A stretch of 64,000 nucleotides of DNA from Halomonas sp. 'Soap Lake #6' (GTDB lineage Bacteria > Pseudomonadota > Gammaproteobacteria > Pseudomonadales > Halomonadaceae). A program made the position numbers and the translations under genes. A model generated the notes under the pieces. The model made no database searches. It was not told the DNA's origin and was given only the letters and a program-made list of their open reading frames with translations. Numbering within the stretch: position 1 is the first letter of the stretch; each line of letters starts with the position of its first letter. The stretch covers positions 2,480,001-2,544,000 of the forward strand of contig NZ_CP020469.1 of NCBI RefSeq assembly GCF_003031405.1, given 5' to 3'. This document shows, one piece after another, positions 1 to 9,248 of this stretch.

Positions 1-1421
1 TCCCTCGGCGTTACGCCAGTGGCAATCACCACTTCGTCAAACTCAGCCAAGCCTGCAGCGCTGGCCGCCGTATTCAGGCGTACATCAACAGCGTGCTTTT
101 CCAACATGACGTGGAAGTAGCGCAGCGTTTCGTTGAACTCCTCTTTGCCGGGAATTTTGCGTGCATAGTTAAATTGTCCACCAAGCTCACTGCGACGTTC
201 AAACAACACTACTTGGTGTCCACGGCTTGCTGCCGCGACAGCCGTGGCTAGCCCCGCTGGGCCTCCACCCACCACAGCTACCCGCTTAGGCATTTGCGCA
301 GGTTCAAGGCTTAATTCCGTCTCGTGACAAGCGCGGGGATTTACCAGACAGGAGGTCAGCTTGCCCATAAAGGTATGGTCCAAGCAGGCCTGATTACAGG
401 CAATACAGGTATTAATTTCGTCCGCCAAATCCGCCTCGGCTTTACGCACCCACTCAGGGTCGGCCAGGAATGGCCGTGCCATGGAAACCATATCCGCGTG
501 GCCTTCAGCCAGTACGCGCTCGGCAATGTCTGGCATGTTGATGCGATTGGTAGTAATCAGCGGGATAGAGAGCGCTGATTTAATGCGTCTAGTTACTTCG
601 GTAAACGCAGCACGAGGAACGCTGGTAACAATCGTCGGCACCCGTGCTTCATGCCAGCCAATGCCGGTATTGATCACATCAGCGCCAGCAGCCTCAATAG
701 CTTTGCCCAGCTGCACCACCTCCTCCCAAGAGCTACCTTCTTCTACCAGATCGATCATCGACAGGCGGAAAATCATCAAGAAACGCTCACCCACTGCAGC
801 GCGAATACGCCTAACAATTTCTACAGGAAAGCGGATACGCTGCTCAAAGCTGCCACCCCATTCATCATCGCGCTGATTGGTCCGCTGGCAAATAAACTGA
901 TTGATCAGGTAGCCTTCAGACCCCATAACCTCGACACCGTCGTAACCTGCCTGCTGAGCAAGCTGTGCGCAGCGTACGTAATCAGCAATTTGCTGCTCCA
1001 CATCGTCGCTTGAAAGTGCCCGAGGGGTAAATGGGTTGATGGGAGCCTGTAGAGCAGAAGGCGCTACCAGCTCAGGAGAGTATGCGTAACGACCCGCATG
1101 AAGAATCTGCATGCAAAGGTGTCCGCCCGCCTCGTGCACAGCGTTGACCACCTGCCGGTGCTCGGGCAACTGAGACTCATCAGTCAGCGCACTAGCCCCC
1201 TGAAAAACTGCGCCTTCCGCATTTGGGGCAATGCCACCGGTAACGATCAGGCTAACACCTGCCCGGGCTCGCTCAGCATAGAACGCAGCCAAGCGCTCAA
1301 AGCCGTTAGGCGCCTCTTCCAAATTAGTATGCATAGACCCCATCAGCACACGGTTTGGCAGCGTCAAATGGCCGATGGTCAGCGGGCTAAACAGGTGGGG
1401 GTAAGCGGGCGAACGTTTCAT
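1..1421 (-). CDS. fadH: 2,4-dienoyl-CoA reductase (NADPH), partial; C-terminus lies outside the window
   Basis: Reduces 2,4-dienoyl-CoA intermediates so that polyunsaturated fatty acids can enter beta-oxidation; the family uses FMN, a 4Fe-4S cluster and FAD. About 473 codons are visible of an enzyme that is usually about 670 aa. The N-terminal OYE-like barrel begins MKRSPAYPHLFSPLTIG and contains NRVLMGSMHTNLEE and a RLAAFYAERARAGV segment, very close to E. coli FadH. The iron-sulfur motif CIACNQACLDH starts near residue 339, a further Cys pair lies in SCLVNPRAC, and the dinucleotide-binding GGGPAG follows near residue 383. The ATG at 1421 is preceded by AGGAGT at good spacing. The gene is divergent from the EamA transporter at 1637. 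Family assignment is firm; what lies beyond position 1 cannot be seen. Confidence 0.93.
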   Translation of the reverse strand, partial: MKRSPAYPHLFSPLTIGHLTLPNRVLMGSMHTNLEEAPNGFERLAAFYAERARAGVSLIVTGGIAPNAEGAVFQGASALTDESQLPEHRQVVNAVHEAGGHLCMQILHAGRYAYSPELVAPSALQAPINPFTPRALSSDDVEQQIADYVRCAQLAQQAGYDGVEVMGSEGYLINQFICQRTNQRDDEWGGSFEQRIRFPVEIVRRIRAAVGERFLMIFRLSMIDLVEEGSSWEEVVQLGKAIEAAGADVINTGIGWHEARVPTIVTSVPRAAFTEVTRRIKSALSIPLITTNRINMPDIAERVLAEGHADMVSMARPFLADPEWVRKAEADLADEINTCIACNQACLDHTFMGKLTSCLVNPRACHETELSLEPAQMPKRVAVVGGGPAGLATAVAAASRGHQVVLFERRSELGGQFNYARKIPGKEEFNETLRYFHVMLEKHAVDVRLNTAASAAGLAEFDEVVIATGVTPR

Positions 1422-1636
1422 CACGGTACTCCTGTACATGGCCAGTAATTCAGTATTATTAGAACTGCTAAGTTATCAGAGCTGCTTGCTATAAATATTC
1501 AAACAAGCGTATGACATACTTGCCGCAACGTACAGACCTTTAGCCTTCTTAATATCACTACTTTTGGGGTGCCTTAGCCCTTGCTCATCGCAACAAAGCA
1601 CGTCACATTAACCGGCTAACGATAAGGGAACGTGCT

Positions 1637-2554
1637 ATGCCATTGATTTACTTTTTACCACCGCTGGCCACTGTATTGATCTGGTCAGGGAATATGACTA
1701 TTAACCAATTAACCGTAGGCGCCATTGCACCCAGTAGCATTGCTTTTTTGCGCTGGTTACTGGCCCTACTGATAATGACGCCTTTTGTGCTGCCAGCGGT
1801 GATTCGCCACCGCGAGGAAATTCGCCGTAACTGGCCTAAACTGGCGCTGTTAGGGCTTTTGGGGATGGGGTTATGGCAGGGCCTAGCCTATGTGGCAGCG
1901 GAAACCACGACCGCTACCAATATGGGCATACTCGCCGCCATGGTGCCACTACTAACCGTACTGCTAAGCGCGCTCATTTTACGCGAGCCACCCACCTTGG
2001 GCGGTGTGCTAGGTGGGGTGCTAGCATTTATTGGAGTCACCGTACTGCTTGGTCGGGGCAATCCTATGTCGCTGCTGCAGCTCCAGGTAGCCTATGGAGA
2101 TGCGTTGATGATAGTCGCCGCCATCTGCTATGCACTCTATGGGGTAATGCTCAAGCGATGGGCAATGGACTTACCACCCTGGGTGATGCTCTATGCTCAG
2201 GTATGCTTTGCAGTACTGTTCCTGCTGCCACCCTATTTAATGGGGCCAATGACACCGGTAGATAGCCACAATATCTGGCTGATTCTCTATGCGGGCATTC
2301 CTGCTTCAATTATCACTACCTTCTTATGGATGCGCGCAGTGCGCCAGATTGGTGCCAACCAATCGAGCATCTTTATTAACCTAATGCCTCTCTTTAGCGC
2401 GCTCATTGCAATGGCATTTTTAGGCGAGCGTGTGTCTGGTTTTCACTTTATCGGCGGACTATTGATTTTGGCCGGGGTAATAATGGCGCAGACACTAACG
2501 CGGCCCCTGGTTCGCGCTGAAGCGGTGGGTAAAACGCGCAGAATCCAGCAGTGA
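1637..2554 (+). CDS. EamA/DMT-family transporter
   Basis: A 305-aa inner-membrane protein of the drug/metabolite transporter superfamily, with the usual length and about ten hydrophobic helices. The two EamA repeats are visible: the first ends around LGGVLAFIGVTVLLG (residues 120-140), and the second, starting near YGDALMIVAAICYALYG, ends with FIGGLLILAGVIMAQ. AAGGGA upstream of ATG 1637 supports the start. These carriers export metabolites or amino acids, but the substrate cannot be told from the sequence. It is followed 42 bp later by the GNAT-nitrilase gene and may be co-transcribed with it, which would fit an exporter paired with an enzyme; that link is inference. Confidence 0.85.
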   Translation: MPLIYFLPPLATVLIWSGNMTINQLTVGAIAPSSIAFLRWLLALLIMTPFVLPAVIRHREEIRRNWPKLALLGLLGMGLWQGLAYVAAETTTATNMGILAAMVPLLTVLLSALILREPPTLGGVLGGVLAFIGVTVLLGRGNPMSLLQLQVAYGDALMIVAAICYALYGVMLKRWAMDLPPWVMLYAQVCFAVLFLLPPYLMGPMTPVDSHNIWLILYAGIPASIITTFLWMRAVRQIGANQSSIFINLMPLFSALIAMAFLGERVSGFHFIGGLLILAGVIMAQTLTRPLVRAEAVGKTRRIQQ

Positions 2555-2596
2555 TACCATAGGTTAACTCCACTCAACGCTGAGAACCCCAGAATT

Positions 2597-4165
2597 ATGT
2601 CCTTAGAAGAACTGCACCTGAACCTACGCAACCTGACGAGCGACGACTATGGTCAGCTCAAAATGTTGATGGACGCTGTGTACCACGATATTGGCGGCGC
2701 CTGGCCTGAGCACACCATCGCCAAACTGGTACAGGAGTTTCCCGACGGCCAGATCGCTATTGAAGACGATGGTGTCTTAGTGGGCGTAGCGCTAACCGTA
2801 CAGGTGGATTACGACGAGTTCTCCAACCCTCATAAATATGATGACCTAATTGGCCACCGAGAAATAATTCTTAACGATTCTGACGGCGACGCCATGTACG
2901 GATTGGATGTGCTTATCCACCCTGACTACCGTGGTTACCGCCTAGGCCGTCGACTGTATGAAGCACGTAAAGAGCTGTGCCGTTCGTTAAACCTGCGTGC
3001 CATTCTGGCTGGAGGGCGCATTCCCGAATACCACCAGCACGCGGTTGAACTCTCCCCCGCCGAGTACATTGAAAAGGTCTCTCGTAAAGAGATTTACGAC
3101 CCCATATTGTCATTCCAACTCGCTAATGACTTTCAGGTAAAGCGCCTGCTACGCAAGTACCTGCCGGAAGATGAGCAGTCTCGCGGCTACGCCACTCTGC
3201 TGGAATGGAACAACATTCTCTTTGAGCCTGCCGAAAGCGTACTGGATACCCGGCCAACCCAAGTCCGTGTGGGTGCCGTTCAGTGGCAAATGCGTGAATT
3301 TGCCTCCGTAGAGGCAGCACTCCAGCAAATCGAATACTTCGTTGATGCGCTCTCAGACTACCAGAGCGATTTTGCCGTATTCCCGGAGCTATTTAATGCG
3401 CCGTTGATGGGCCTACAAGATCGTTCGGCTCAGCAGGACCAAATGGGCGCAATTCGCTTCCTGGCAAGCTTCACCGAGCGCTTTAAAAGCGAGCTTTCAA
3501 GAATGGCGGTGTCCTACAACATCAACATTGTTGGCGGGTCCATGATTGAAGTCGGCGAGGATGACCGACTGTACAATGTAGCTTACCTATTCCACCGTGA
3601 TGGCGAAGTTGAAAAGCAGTTCAAGCTGCATATTACGCCCCAAGAGCGGCGCGACTGGGTGATTGAAGGCGGCGACAATTTGCAGGTATTTGATACCGAT
3701 GCAGGCCGCGTAGGCATTTTGATCTGTTACGACGTGGAATTCCCTGAGCTTGGCCGCCTGCTAGCTGATCAGGACATGGACATTCTGTTTGTACCCTTCT
3801 GGACAGACACCAAAAACGGCTACCTGCGTGTTCGCCACTGTGCCCAGGCTCGCGCCATTGAAAACGAGTGTTATGTCGTGCTCTGCGGCAGCGTCGGCAA
3901 CCTCCCCTCCATTGAAAACCTGGATATCCAGTACGCTCAGTCGGCAGTATTCTCGCCCTCAGATTTTGCCTTCCCCCACGATGCAGTGCTGGCAGAAACC
4001 ACGCCGAATACAGAGATGATTTTCTTCTCAGATCTCGATTTAACACGCCTTACAGTAGTGCGGGCCGAAGGCTCCGTGACTAATCTAAAAGACCGTCGCA
4101 AAGATCTGTTTGATCTGCGCTGGCGCGACTGGTCGTGGAAGTCCGGGGCTAATCTGGAAGAGTGA
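2597..4165 (+). CDS. Bifunctional GNAT acetyltransferase / carbon-nitrogen hydrolase
   Basis: A 522-aa fusion. Residues about 10-180 form a GNAT N-acetyltransferase domain with the acyl-CoA-binding segment VLIHPDYRGYRLGRRLYEAR. Residues about 220-500 form a nitrilase-superfamily domain with the full Glu-Lys-Cys triad: E264 in AVFPELF, K343 in KQFKLHI and C377 in ILICYDVEFPE. The C-terminal part is therefore predicted to cleave an amide or nitrile C-N bond and the N-terminal part to transfer an acyl group. The two-domain architecture occurs in many bacteria but its substrate is not established. A strong hairpin terminator follows. Domain calls are secure; the reaction is unknown. Confidence 0.88.
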   Translation: MSLEELHLNLRNLTSDDYGQLKMLMDAVYHDIGGAWPEHTIAKLVQEFPDGQIAIEDDGVLVGVALTVQVDYDEFSNPHKYDDLIGHREIILNDSDGDAMYGLDVLIHPDYRGYRLGRRLYEARKELCRSLNLRAILAGGRIPEYHQHAVELSPAEYIEKVSRKEIYDPILSFQLANDFQVKRLLRKYLPEDEQSRGYATLLEWNNILFEPAESVLDTRPTQVRVGAVQWQMREFASVEAALQQIEYFVDALSDYQSDFAVFPELFNAPLMGLQDRSAQQDQMGAIRFLASFTERFKSELSRMAVSYNINIVGGSMIEVGEDDRLYNVAYLFHRDGEVEKQFKLHITPQERRDWVIEGGDNLQVFDTDAGRVGILICYDVEFPELGRLLADQDMDILFVPFWTDTKNGYLRVRHCAQARAIENECYVVLCGSVGNLPSIENLDIQYAQSAVFSPSDFAFPHDAVLAETTPNTEMIFFSDLDLTRLTVVRAEGSVTNLKDRRKDLFDLRWRDWSWKSGANLEE

Positions 4166-4188
4166 GGGAGACGAATCATAAATACGAT

Positions 4189-4212
4189 AACGCCGCCCAT
4201 TCGGGCGGCGTT
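4189..4212 (+). terminator. Intrinsic terminator after the GNAT-nitrilase gene
   Basis: A perfect 10-bp stem, AACGCCGCCC / GGGCGGCGTT, with a 4-nt loop is followed by ATGCTTTT. It lies between the end of the + strand gene and the end of the convergent ATL gene and may act on both strands. Confidence 0.8.
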
Positions 4213-4237
4213 ATGCTTTTAAAGTGCGTCACTTAGC

Positions 4238-4537
4238 TCAATCAGGCCAGACAAGATGGGCTGGCACCCGGCCTTTCGCATCAAACATCACACCTTCATC
4301 GCGTAGCTTTTGATGCTGTCGGGTAGCCCCTCCGTGGTCAGCCAGCGTTAGTGATGCCGCAATCACTCGATGCCAGGGCAGTTGATTCCCATCGGGCAAG
4401 TGGCGCATGGCCGACCCCACCATGCGTGGTGTAGCGCCCTCAGTCATTGCTGCAATGCGCCCATAGGTAGTTACCCGCCCAGGAGGAATTTGATCAACAA
4501 TGGTGTAAATCTGCTCGAGCAGTTCTGGGCGCGGCAT
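4238..4537 (-). CDS. Alkyltransferase-like (ATL) protein, MGMT family
   Basis: A 99-aa protein with the MGMT DNA-binding fold (IPPGRVTTYGRIA near residues 17-29). At the position of the alkyl-acceptor cysteine in the PCHRV motif it has tryptophan: LPWHRVI, W55. This replacement defines ATL proteins (E. coli YbaZ type), which bind O6-alkylguanine without repairing it and pass the lesion to nucleotide excision repair. The length fits the family. It lies next to and in the same direction as the azoreductase gene. The absence of the cysteine is read directly from the sequence; the role is family knowledge. Confidence 0.87.
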   Translation of the reverse strand: MPRPELLEQIYTIVDQIPPGRVTTYGRIAAMTEGATPRMVGSAMRHLPDGNQLPWHRVIAASLTLADHGGATRQHQKLRDEGVMFDAKGRVPAHLVWPD

Positions 4538-4574
4538 CGCTTTCTCGACTGGTTTTCAAGACGTTTATGACACT

Positions 4575-5183
4575 TTAGAGCGCTTCGATCAGTTGATCAA
4601 TTGCCTGGAACGCTTCATTAATCGCCGAATCGCGTTGGGAGTCTCCCATGTTTAAACCTTCGGCAAATACGACCTCAACGTCGCTAATCCCCATCAATCC
4701 CAGCATACTTTTCAGATGCGGCATTTGGCTATCAAACTCGCTTCCTGCATACAGGCCTCCACGGGCTGCTAAAATAATTGCCCGTTTACCTTCAATCAAC
4801 CCTTGAGGGCCATTTTCAGTGTAGCGGAAGGTTTCACCGGCACGCAGCACACGGTCAAACCATGCTTTCAACTGAGAAGGTATGCCCAAATTATACATGG
4901 GCACAGCAAGCACCAACACGTCGTGCCCACGCAGCTCGGCCAACAGCTCATCGGAGTAGGCGGCTAGTGCCTTTTGCGCTGCGCTGCGCTCTTCAACAGG
5001 AGTTTGCCAAGCACCTAATTCCTCAATCGCTAAGTGGGGCAGCGCATTGGCCACTACATCACGATGGGTAACTGCCACGCTAGAGCGAGACTCTGTTTGG
5101 GCCTTAAAGTGGTTAGCCAACGCATTGGATTGGCCGTTTTCACCTAAAATAGAAGAGGTAACTAGCAGTGCACGAGTGGTCAT
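4575..5183 (-). CDS. azoR: FMN-dependent NADH-azoreductase
   Basis: A 202-aa flavodoxin-like quinone/azo reductase of the normal length. It starts with the family pattern LLVTSSILGENGQSNALA and has the FMN-binding segment VPMYNLGIPSQLKAWFDRV followed by FRYTENGPQGL and AIILAARGG. It reduces azo compounds and quinones in the cytosol using NADH through FMN and is commonly linked to thiol or electrophile stress. The ATG at 5183 is preceded by a GGA-containing site. The convergent AGCS symporter terminator lies on its upstream side, so it has its own promoter. Confidence 0.9.
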   Translation of the reverse strand: MTTRALLVTSSILGENGQSNALANHFKAQTESRSSVAVTHRDVVANALPHLAIEELGAWQTPVEERSAAQKALAAYSDELLAELRGHDVLVLAVPMYNLGIPSQLKAWFDRVLRAGETFRYTENGPQGLIEGKRAIILAARGGLYAGSEFDSQMPHLKSMLGLMGISDVEVVFAEGLNMGDSQRDSAINEAFQAIDQLIEAL

Positions 5184-5299
5184 AGAGTAGTCCTTAGCAG
5201 GTAATCAATTAGTATTGACGGCTATTCTACGGCTCTTTTCATTAAGCAAAAGCGCAACGTTTTCCCCATTTCATTCGACAAAATCGAATCATGCTCCGC

Positions 5300-5336
5300 T
5301 AAAAAAGCCCCGCTCTGCTTTCACAGGGCGGGGCTG
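5300..5336 (-). terminator. Rho-independent terminator of the AGCS symporter gene
   Basis: Read on the minus strand: AGCCCCGC, a 14-nt loop, GCGGGGCT, then TTTTTT. It sits 25 bp beyond the symporter stop codon. Confidence 0.85.
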
Positions 5337-5360
5337 GGTAACCATAGAATGTCTAGGTTA

Positions 5361-6809
5361 TTACTTTTTCGGCCAAGCTTTCGGGTCCACCTTATTCACC
5401 AGTTTGGGGAATCGGCTAGGATCGAACACCGGCTCTATCCCTGCTTTAAGCTGCTCGTCGTAATCACGAAACAGCGCAAAGGCGATTGGTGACAGCATCA
5501 AAATAGCCACTAAGTTGATAATTGCCATCATCCCCATAGAGAGATCAGCAAAGTTCCAGATAGCGCCGAGGCTTGCCACAGAACCCACCATGATCATCCC
5601 GAGAACCGCTAAGCGATAAATCAGCACTGCAATAGGCGCACGACGCCCTGCCAAATACTCGATATTTGATTCGCCGTAAGAGTAGTTAGCAATTACCGAA
5701 GTAAACGCAAACAACAAAATAGCCACCGCGATAAACATGCCACCCCACTCACCCACGTGACTGGAAAGTGCCATTTGGGTTAGCTGTATGCCGTTATTTT
5801 CTTCACCAGCTAACAGCTCAGGCCCCGCCATAATGATGATTGCAGCGGTTGCGGTACAAATCACCAGGGTATCCAAAAACACACCCAGCATTTGGATAAA
5901 ACCCTGGGCAGCGGGATGATTGGGGCGCGTACTGGCCGTTGCCGCCGCATTTGGCGCCGACCCCATACCAGCCTCGTTGGAGAATAAGCCACGTTGAATA
6001 CCGCTCATAATGGCCTGGGAAATAGCGTAGCCCATAGCGCCGCCCGCCGCCTGCTCTATGCCAAAAGCGCTTTGTATAATGGTGAGAAACGCAGCAGGCA
6101 AATCACTAATATTCAGCGCCACAACAACTAGCGCTAGTACCAAATACAGCAACGCCATAAGCGGCACGACCAACTCAGCAACTTTAGCGATTGACTTCAA
6201 ACCGCCAAAAATAATCGGCGCCACAACCACCATAAGCACCAACCCCATGGCCCAGGTGGGAACGGCAAAGGCCTGCTCCATCGCCTGAGCAATAGAGTTG
6301 GCCTGAACGCTGTTAAATGCCAAGCCAAAGGCAATAATCAAACAGACCGAAAACAGTACTGCCAACCAGCGTAAACCGAGACCGCGCTCAATATAGCGGG
6401 CGGGACCACCACGGAAGGTATTATCGCCGTGATCGGTTTTGTATGCCTGAGCCAGAGTAGACTCCACAAAGCTGGTCGCCATACCCACCATGGCGGTCAT
6501 CCACATCCAGAAAATCGCGCCGGGTCCGCCAAAATAGATAGCGACGGCTACCCCGGCAAGGTTGCCGGTACCCACTCGGGCCGCCAAACTTGTTGAAAGC
6601 GCCTGGAACGAAGAAATCCCTCCATTAGATTGGCGAGAGGTACGCAGCAGCTTAAACATGTGACCAAAATAGCGCACCTGAATACCGCGGGTCATCACTG
6701 TGAAATAGAGGCCAGCACCGATCAAAAGATAAATCAGCACACTGCCCCACAGCAGCCCATTGCCGCGATCAACCATCGCCATCAACAGGGGAGGAAGAGT
6801 AAAATCCAT
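5361..6809 (-). CDS. Sodium:alanine/glycine symporter (AGCS family)
   Basis: About 482 aa, a multi-helix inner-membrane symporter that takes up alanine or glycine with Na+. Family signatures are visible: GTGNLAGVAVAIYFGGPGA, FRGGPARYIERGLG and GLFSNEAGMGSAPNAAATA. The frame is open further upstream to 6848, but ATG 6809 (MDFTLPPLLMAMVDRGN) matches the usual start of the family and has AAGGCG eight bases upstream, so it is preferred. The gene is transcribed alone and ends in a strong terminator. The exact amino acid cannot be told. Confidence 0.88.
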   Translation of the reverse strand: MDFTLPPLLMAMVDRGNGLLWGSVLIYLLIGAGLYFTVMTRGIQVRYFGHMFKLLRTSRQSNGGISSFQALSTSLAARVGTGNLAGVAVAIYFGGPGAIFWMWMTAMVGMATSFVESTLAQAYKTDHGDNTFRGGPARYIERGLGLRWLAVLFSVCLIIAFGLAFNSVQANSIAQAMEQAFAVPTWAMGLVLMVVVAPIIFGGLKSIAKVAELVVPLMALLYLVLALVVVALNISDLPAAFLTIIQSAFGIEQAAGGAMGYAISQAIMSGIQRGLFSNEAGMGSAPNAAATASTRPNHPAAQGFIQMLGVFLDTLVICTATAAIIIMAGPELLAGEENNGIQLTQMALSSHVGEWGGMFIAVAILLFAFTSVIANYSYGESNIEYLAGRRAPIAVLIYRLAVLGMIMVGSVASLGAIWNFADLSMGMMAIINLVAILMLSPIAFALFRDYDEQLKAGIEPVFDPSRFPKLVNKVDPKAWPKK

Positions 6810-6921
6810 ACCGAACACGCCTTTTTTGAAATAGTGAGGACGCATCATTCTTCACGGATGCACCAAAATGGCAAGAAAATCGGCAAATTTATGTAATAGC
6901 AGTGAGAATCACTTGCCGCCT

Positions 6922-7341
6922 TTAGCAGCCATTTAATGTGGCTAGCAACCGGCGTGACCCGCCCTGATTACGGTGTTCGCCCAGCCATACACCCTGCCAA
7001 GTGCCCAGCGCTAAACGCCCATCGCGTACGGCCAGGGTCAATTGAGTTCCCAACAAGCTCGCCGCCACATGAGCAGGCATATCATCTGGCCCTTCTAGCG
7101 TATGGCGAAAGTAACCCAACCCTTCAGGTACCAAACGGCGAATGAAGGCATCCAGATCGTGGCGCACATCAGGGTCAGTATTTTCATTTAGCGTGAGCGA
7201 CGCAGACGTGTGCATTAGCTGAAGATGTAACAGTCCTTGGCTGCACTCCGCTACGCAAGGTAACGCTCTAGCTATATCATCGGTAATAAGATGAAATCCC
7301 TGGGGCATTTCGGGGAAATGGATCTCCTGCTGATGCCACAT
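6922..7341 (-). CDS. yjbQ: YjbQ/UPF0047-family protein (secondary thiamine-phosphate synthase)
   Basis: A 139-aa protein. Family signatures are HTSASLTLNENTDPDVRHDL (residues about 48-67) and GTWQGVWLGEHRN with conserved His near the C-terminus. Members show weak thiamine-phosphate synthase activity and are annotated on that basis; their physiological role is uncertain. ATG 7341 is chosen because AAAGGAGTG lies just upstream; the longer frame to 7407 adds a non-conserved leader. The gene is divergent from the lipocalin gene. Confidence 0.85.
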   Translation of the reverse strand: MWHQQEIHFPEMPQGFHLITDDIARALPCVAECSQGLLHLQLMHTSASLTLNENTDPDVRHDLDAFIRRLVPEGLGYFRHTLEGPDDMPAHVAASLLGTQLTLAVRDGRLALGTWQGVWLGEHRNQGGSRRLLATLNGC

Positions 7342-7526
7342 AAAACACTCCTTTGTTTTCAGTATTGCCAGTAGTAAACGGACGCCGCAATGGATGGACG
7401 GTGACAAGTATAGTCACTTCTAAGCATACTCCCCCCAGCGATCGACTTGGCTCCCATAGCCATGGCGCATCATCACCGATACTGCTAGGTTTAGCGCTTT
7501 TAAGACGCCATCACCAGGAGAGCACA

Positions 7527-8099
7527 ATGCTTAAACCTGTGTATTACTCCAGGCTGCATTACTCTGCAGCAAGACCAGGAATAGCAGCACTTTGCGGCCT
7601 CTTCTTAGCAGGTTGTACGGGCATTCCTGACGGTACGGAACCGGTAGCCGACTTTGAGCTTAATCGCTATCTGGGCCAGTGGTATGAAATAGCACGCTTA
7701 GACCACTCCTTTGAGCGCGATCTGGACTGCGTCACCGCCGATTACAGCCTGCGCCGTGATGGTGGCGTGAGAGTCATTAACCGAGGCTATAACTTAGCCA
7801 AACAAGAGTGGAATGAAGCCGAAGGACGCGCCTACTTTATTGACGATGAAAACGTTGGACGACTGAAAGTCAGTTTCTTTGGCCCCTTCTACGGTGGCTA
7901 CAATATTCTTGAACTGGATGACGACTACCGCTGGGCGCTGGTGTCAGGCCCTAACCGTAACTACCTATGGATTCTTTCACGTACACCAGAGATGAACAGT
8001 ACTGAAGAAGAGTATTTGCGCCAACGGGCGGCCGAACTTAATTTTCCCACTGAAGAGCTGATAGATGTCACACAAGGAGAGGCTTGCCCTAGCCGCTAA
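7527..8099 (+). CDS. blc: Outer-membrane lipocalin (Blc family lipoprotein)
   Basis: A 190-aa lipocalin. The lipoprotein signal peptide ends in the lipobox LAGC with the lipidated cysteine at residue 30. Then come the lipocalin motif YLGQWYEIARLDHSFER and later WILSRTPEMN, as in bacterial Blc. The family binds fatty acids or lysophospholipids at the outer membrane and is linked to envelope stress. ATG 7527 has an AGGAG site, whereas the longer upstream frame has no ribosome site. The stop codon (7097-7099 of the 7-8 kb stretch, that is 8097-8099) directly abuts that of the convergent LysR gene. Confidence 0.9.
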   Translation: MLKPVYYSRLHYSAARPGIAALCGLFLAGCTGIPDGTEPVADFELNRYLGQWYEIARLDHSFERDLDCVTADYSLRRDGGVRVINRGYNLAKQEWNEAEGRAYFIDDENVGRLKVSFFGPFYGGYNILELDDDYRWALVSGPNRNYLWILSRTPEMNSTEEEYLRQRAAELNFPTEELIDVTQGEACPSR

Positions 8100-9086
8100 T
8101 TAGTTACCCTTCGGCAATATTGAAACCCTCCCCGCCATCTCACGCTGAATATAGTCAATAAAGGCGCGCAGGCGGGCGGGCACATGACGGCGCTGTTCAA
8201 ACACTGCATAAAAATCTGCCCGCACCCCCTGCCAGCCTGGTAGTAATTCAACTAAAGCGCCACTGGCAAGGTGTTCGTTAACATCCCACCAGGAGCGCAG
8301 CATCACGCCGTGACCATCCAAGGCTAAGCGGGTAATCACTTCTCCGTCATTGCTAGCCAAGCGACCACTCACCTTTACCGACTGCACCTTTTCAGACGAT
8401 ACGTTTATAGATGGGTCAGCTATAGACGGGGCAGTTATAGATGGGTCAGTTATAGATGGGCCAGTTCGCTCAAAGCGCCATAGTGGAAAATCACTGTCGT
8501 TCTCGCGAATCACTAAGCACTCATGCTGCTGTAAATCTGCGGGGGCTTGAAGCGCTGGTGCTTCAGCGATATAGGCTGGTGACGCACAAAGTATCCGTCG
8601 ATTAACTAAAATACGCCGGGCAACTAAGCGCGATTCTGGCGGTTCACCAATACGAATACCTATATCGAAGCCGTGATCGCTTAAGTTGAGCGGAAAATTG
8701 GTCAACTCTAACCACCCATCCACCTCCGGGTGTTCAGCACAAAAGCTCGACAGTAAGGGGGCAATATGGCGGCGTCCAAAACCAAAAGTGGCGTTAACGC
8801 GCAAACGCCCGCTAAGCGCCTGACCGGCCACCTCGCCCAGTGAATTTTCCAACTCATCCAGCTCATCTAAAATCAGCGCGCCACGTGCCAGATATCGCTC
8901 GCCTTCTGCAGTTAGCGTTAACCGCCGCGTCGTACGAGCAGCCAGTTCGACGCCCAGACGTGCTTCCAACTGTTTTAGCCGCTTACTCACCGCCGAGAGA
9001 GAAAGCCCCAGTTCACAGGCCGTCGCGGTTAGACTCCCTGCCCGGGCCAAGTGCTGAAAAAACGCCAGATCGTCCAGGTGTGCCAT
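8100..9086 (-). CDS. LysR-family regulator (DmlR-like) with an internal repeat insert
   Basis: A 328-aa LysR regulator. Residues about 1-60 form the winged helix (LAFFQHLARAGSLTATACEL), followed by an effector-binding domain. It is divergent from a D-malate/tartrate dehydrogenase gene, the same layout as dmlR-dmlA in E. coli, so it likely activates that gene in response to a hydroxy-acid. It carries an odd insert near residues 207-227, PSI-TDP-SI-TAP-SI-ADP-SI, encoded by four 15-bp tandem repeats (8406-8465) in the effector domain. The frame is intact. The regulator call is firm, its target is inferred. Confidence 0.85.
   Translation of the reverse strand: MAHLDDLAFFQHLARAGSLTATACELGLSLSAVSKRLKQLEARLGVELAARTTRRLTLTAEGERYLARGALILDELDELENSLGEVAGQALSGRLRVNATFGFGRRHIAPLLSSFCAEHPEVDGWLELTNFPLNLSDHGFDIGIRIGEPPESRLVARRILVNRRILCASPAYIAEAPALQAPADLQQHECLVIRENDSDFPLWRFERTGPSITDPSITAPSIADPSINVSSEKVQSVKVSGRLASNDGEVITRLALDGHGVMLRSWWDVNEHLASGALVELLPGWQGVRADFYAVFEQRRHVPARLRAFIDYIQREMAGRVSILPKGN
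8406..8465. repeat. Four 15-bp in-frame tandem repeats in the LysR gene
   Basis: Units at 8406, 8421, 8436 and 8451 share the core TATAGATGGGTCAGT with one to three differences. They encode a Ser-Ile-Thr-Asp-Pro type pentapeptide repeat on the minus strand. Copy number may vary between strains. Confidence 0.85.
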
Positions 9087-9248
9087 ATTACTCCTCAGGA
9101 TTCTACACTTTCACGCAACAATAACTTGAATAGTAGCCTGATTATCTCCACCAAAATAGCCGCTACACTCAGCACAGAACTGATACTTCAGAGCATGCTA
9201 GTCACGTATTAGTGCTCACTCATTATCAATAATAAGCAAGGAGCCCCC

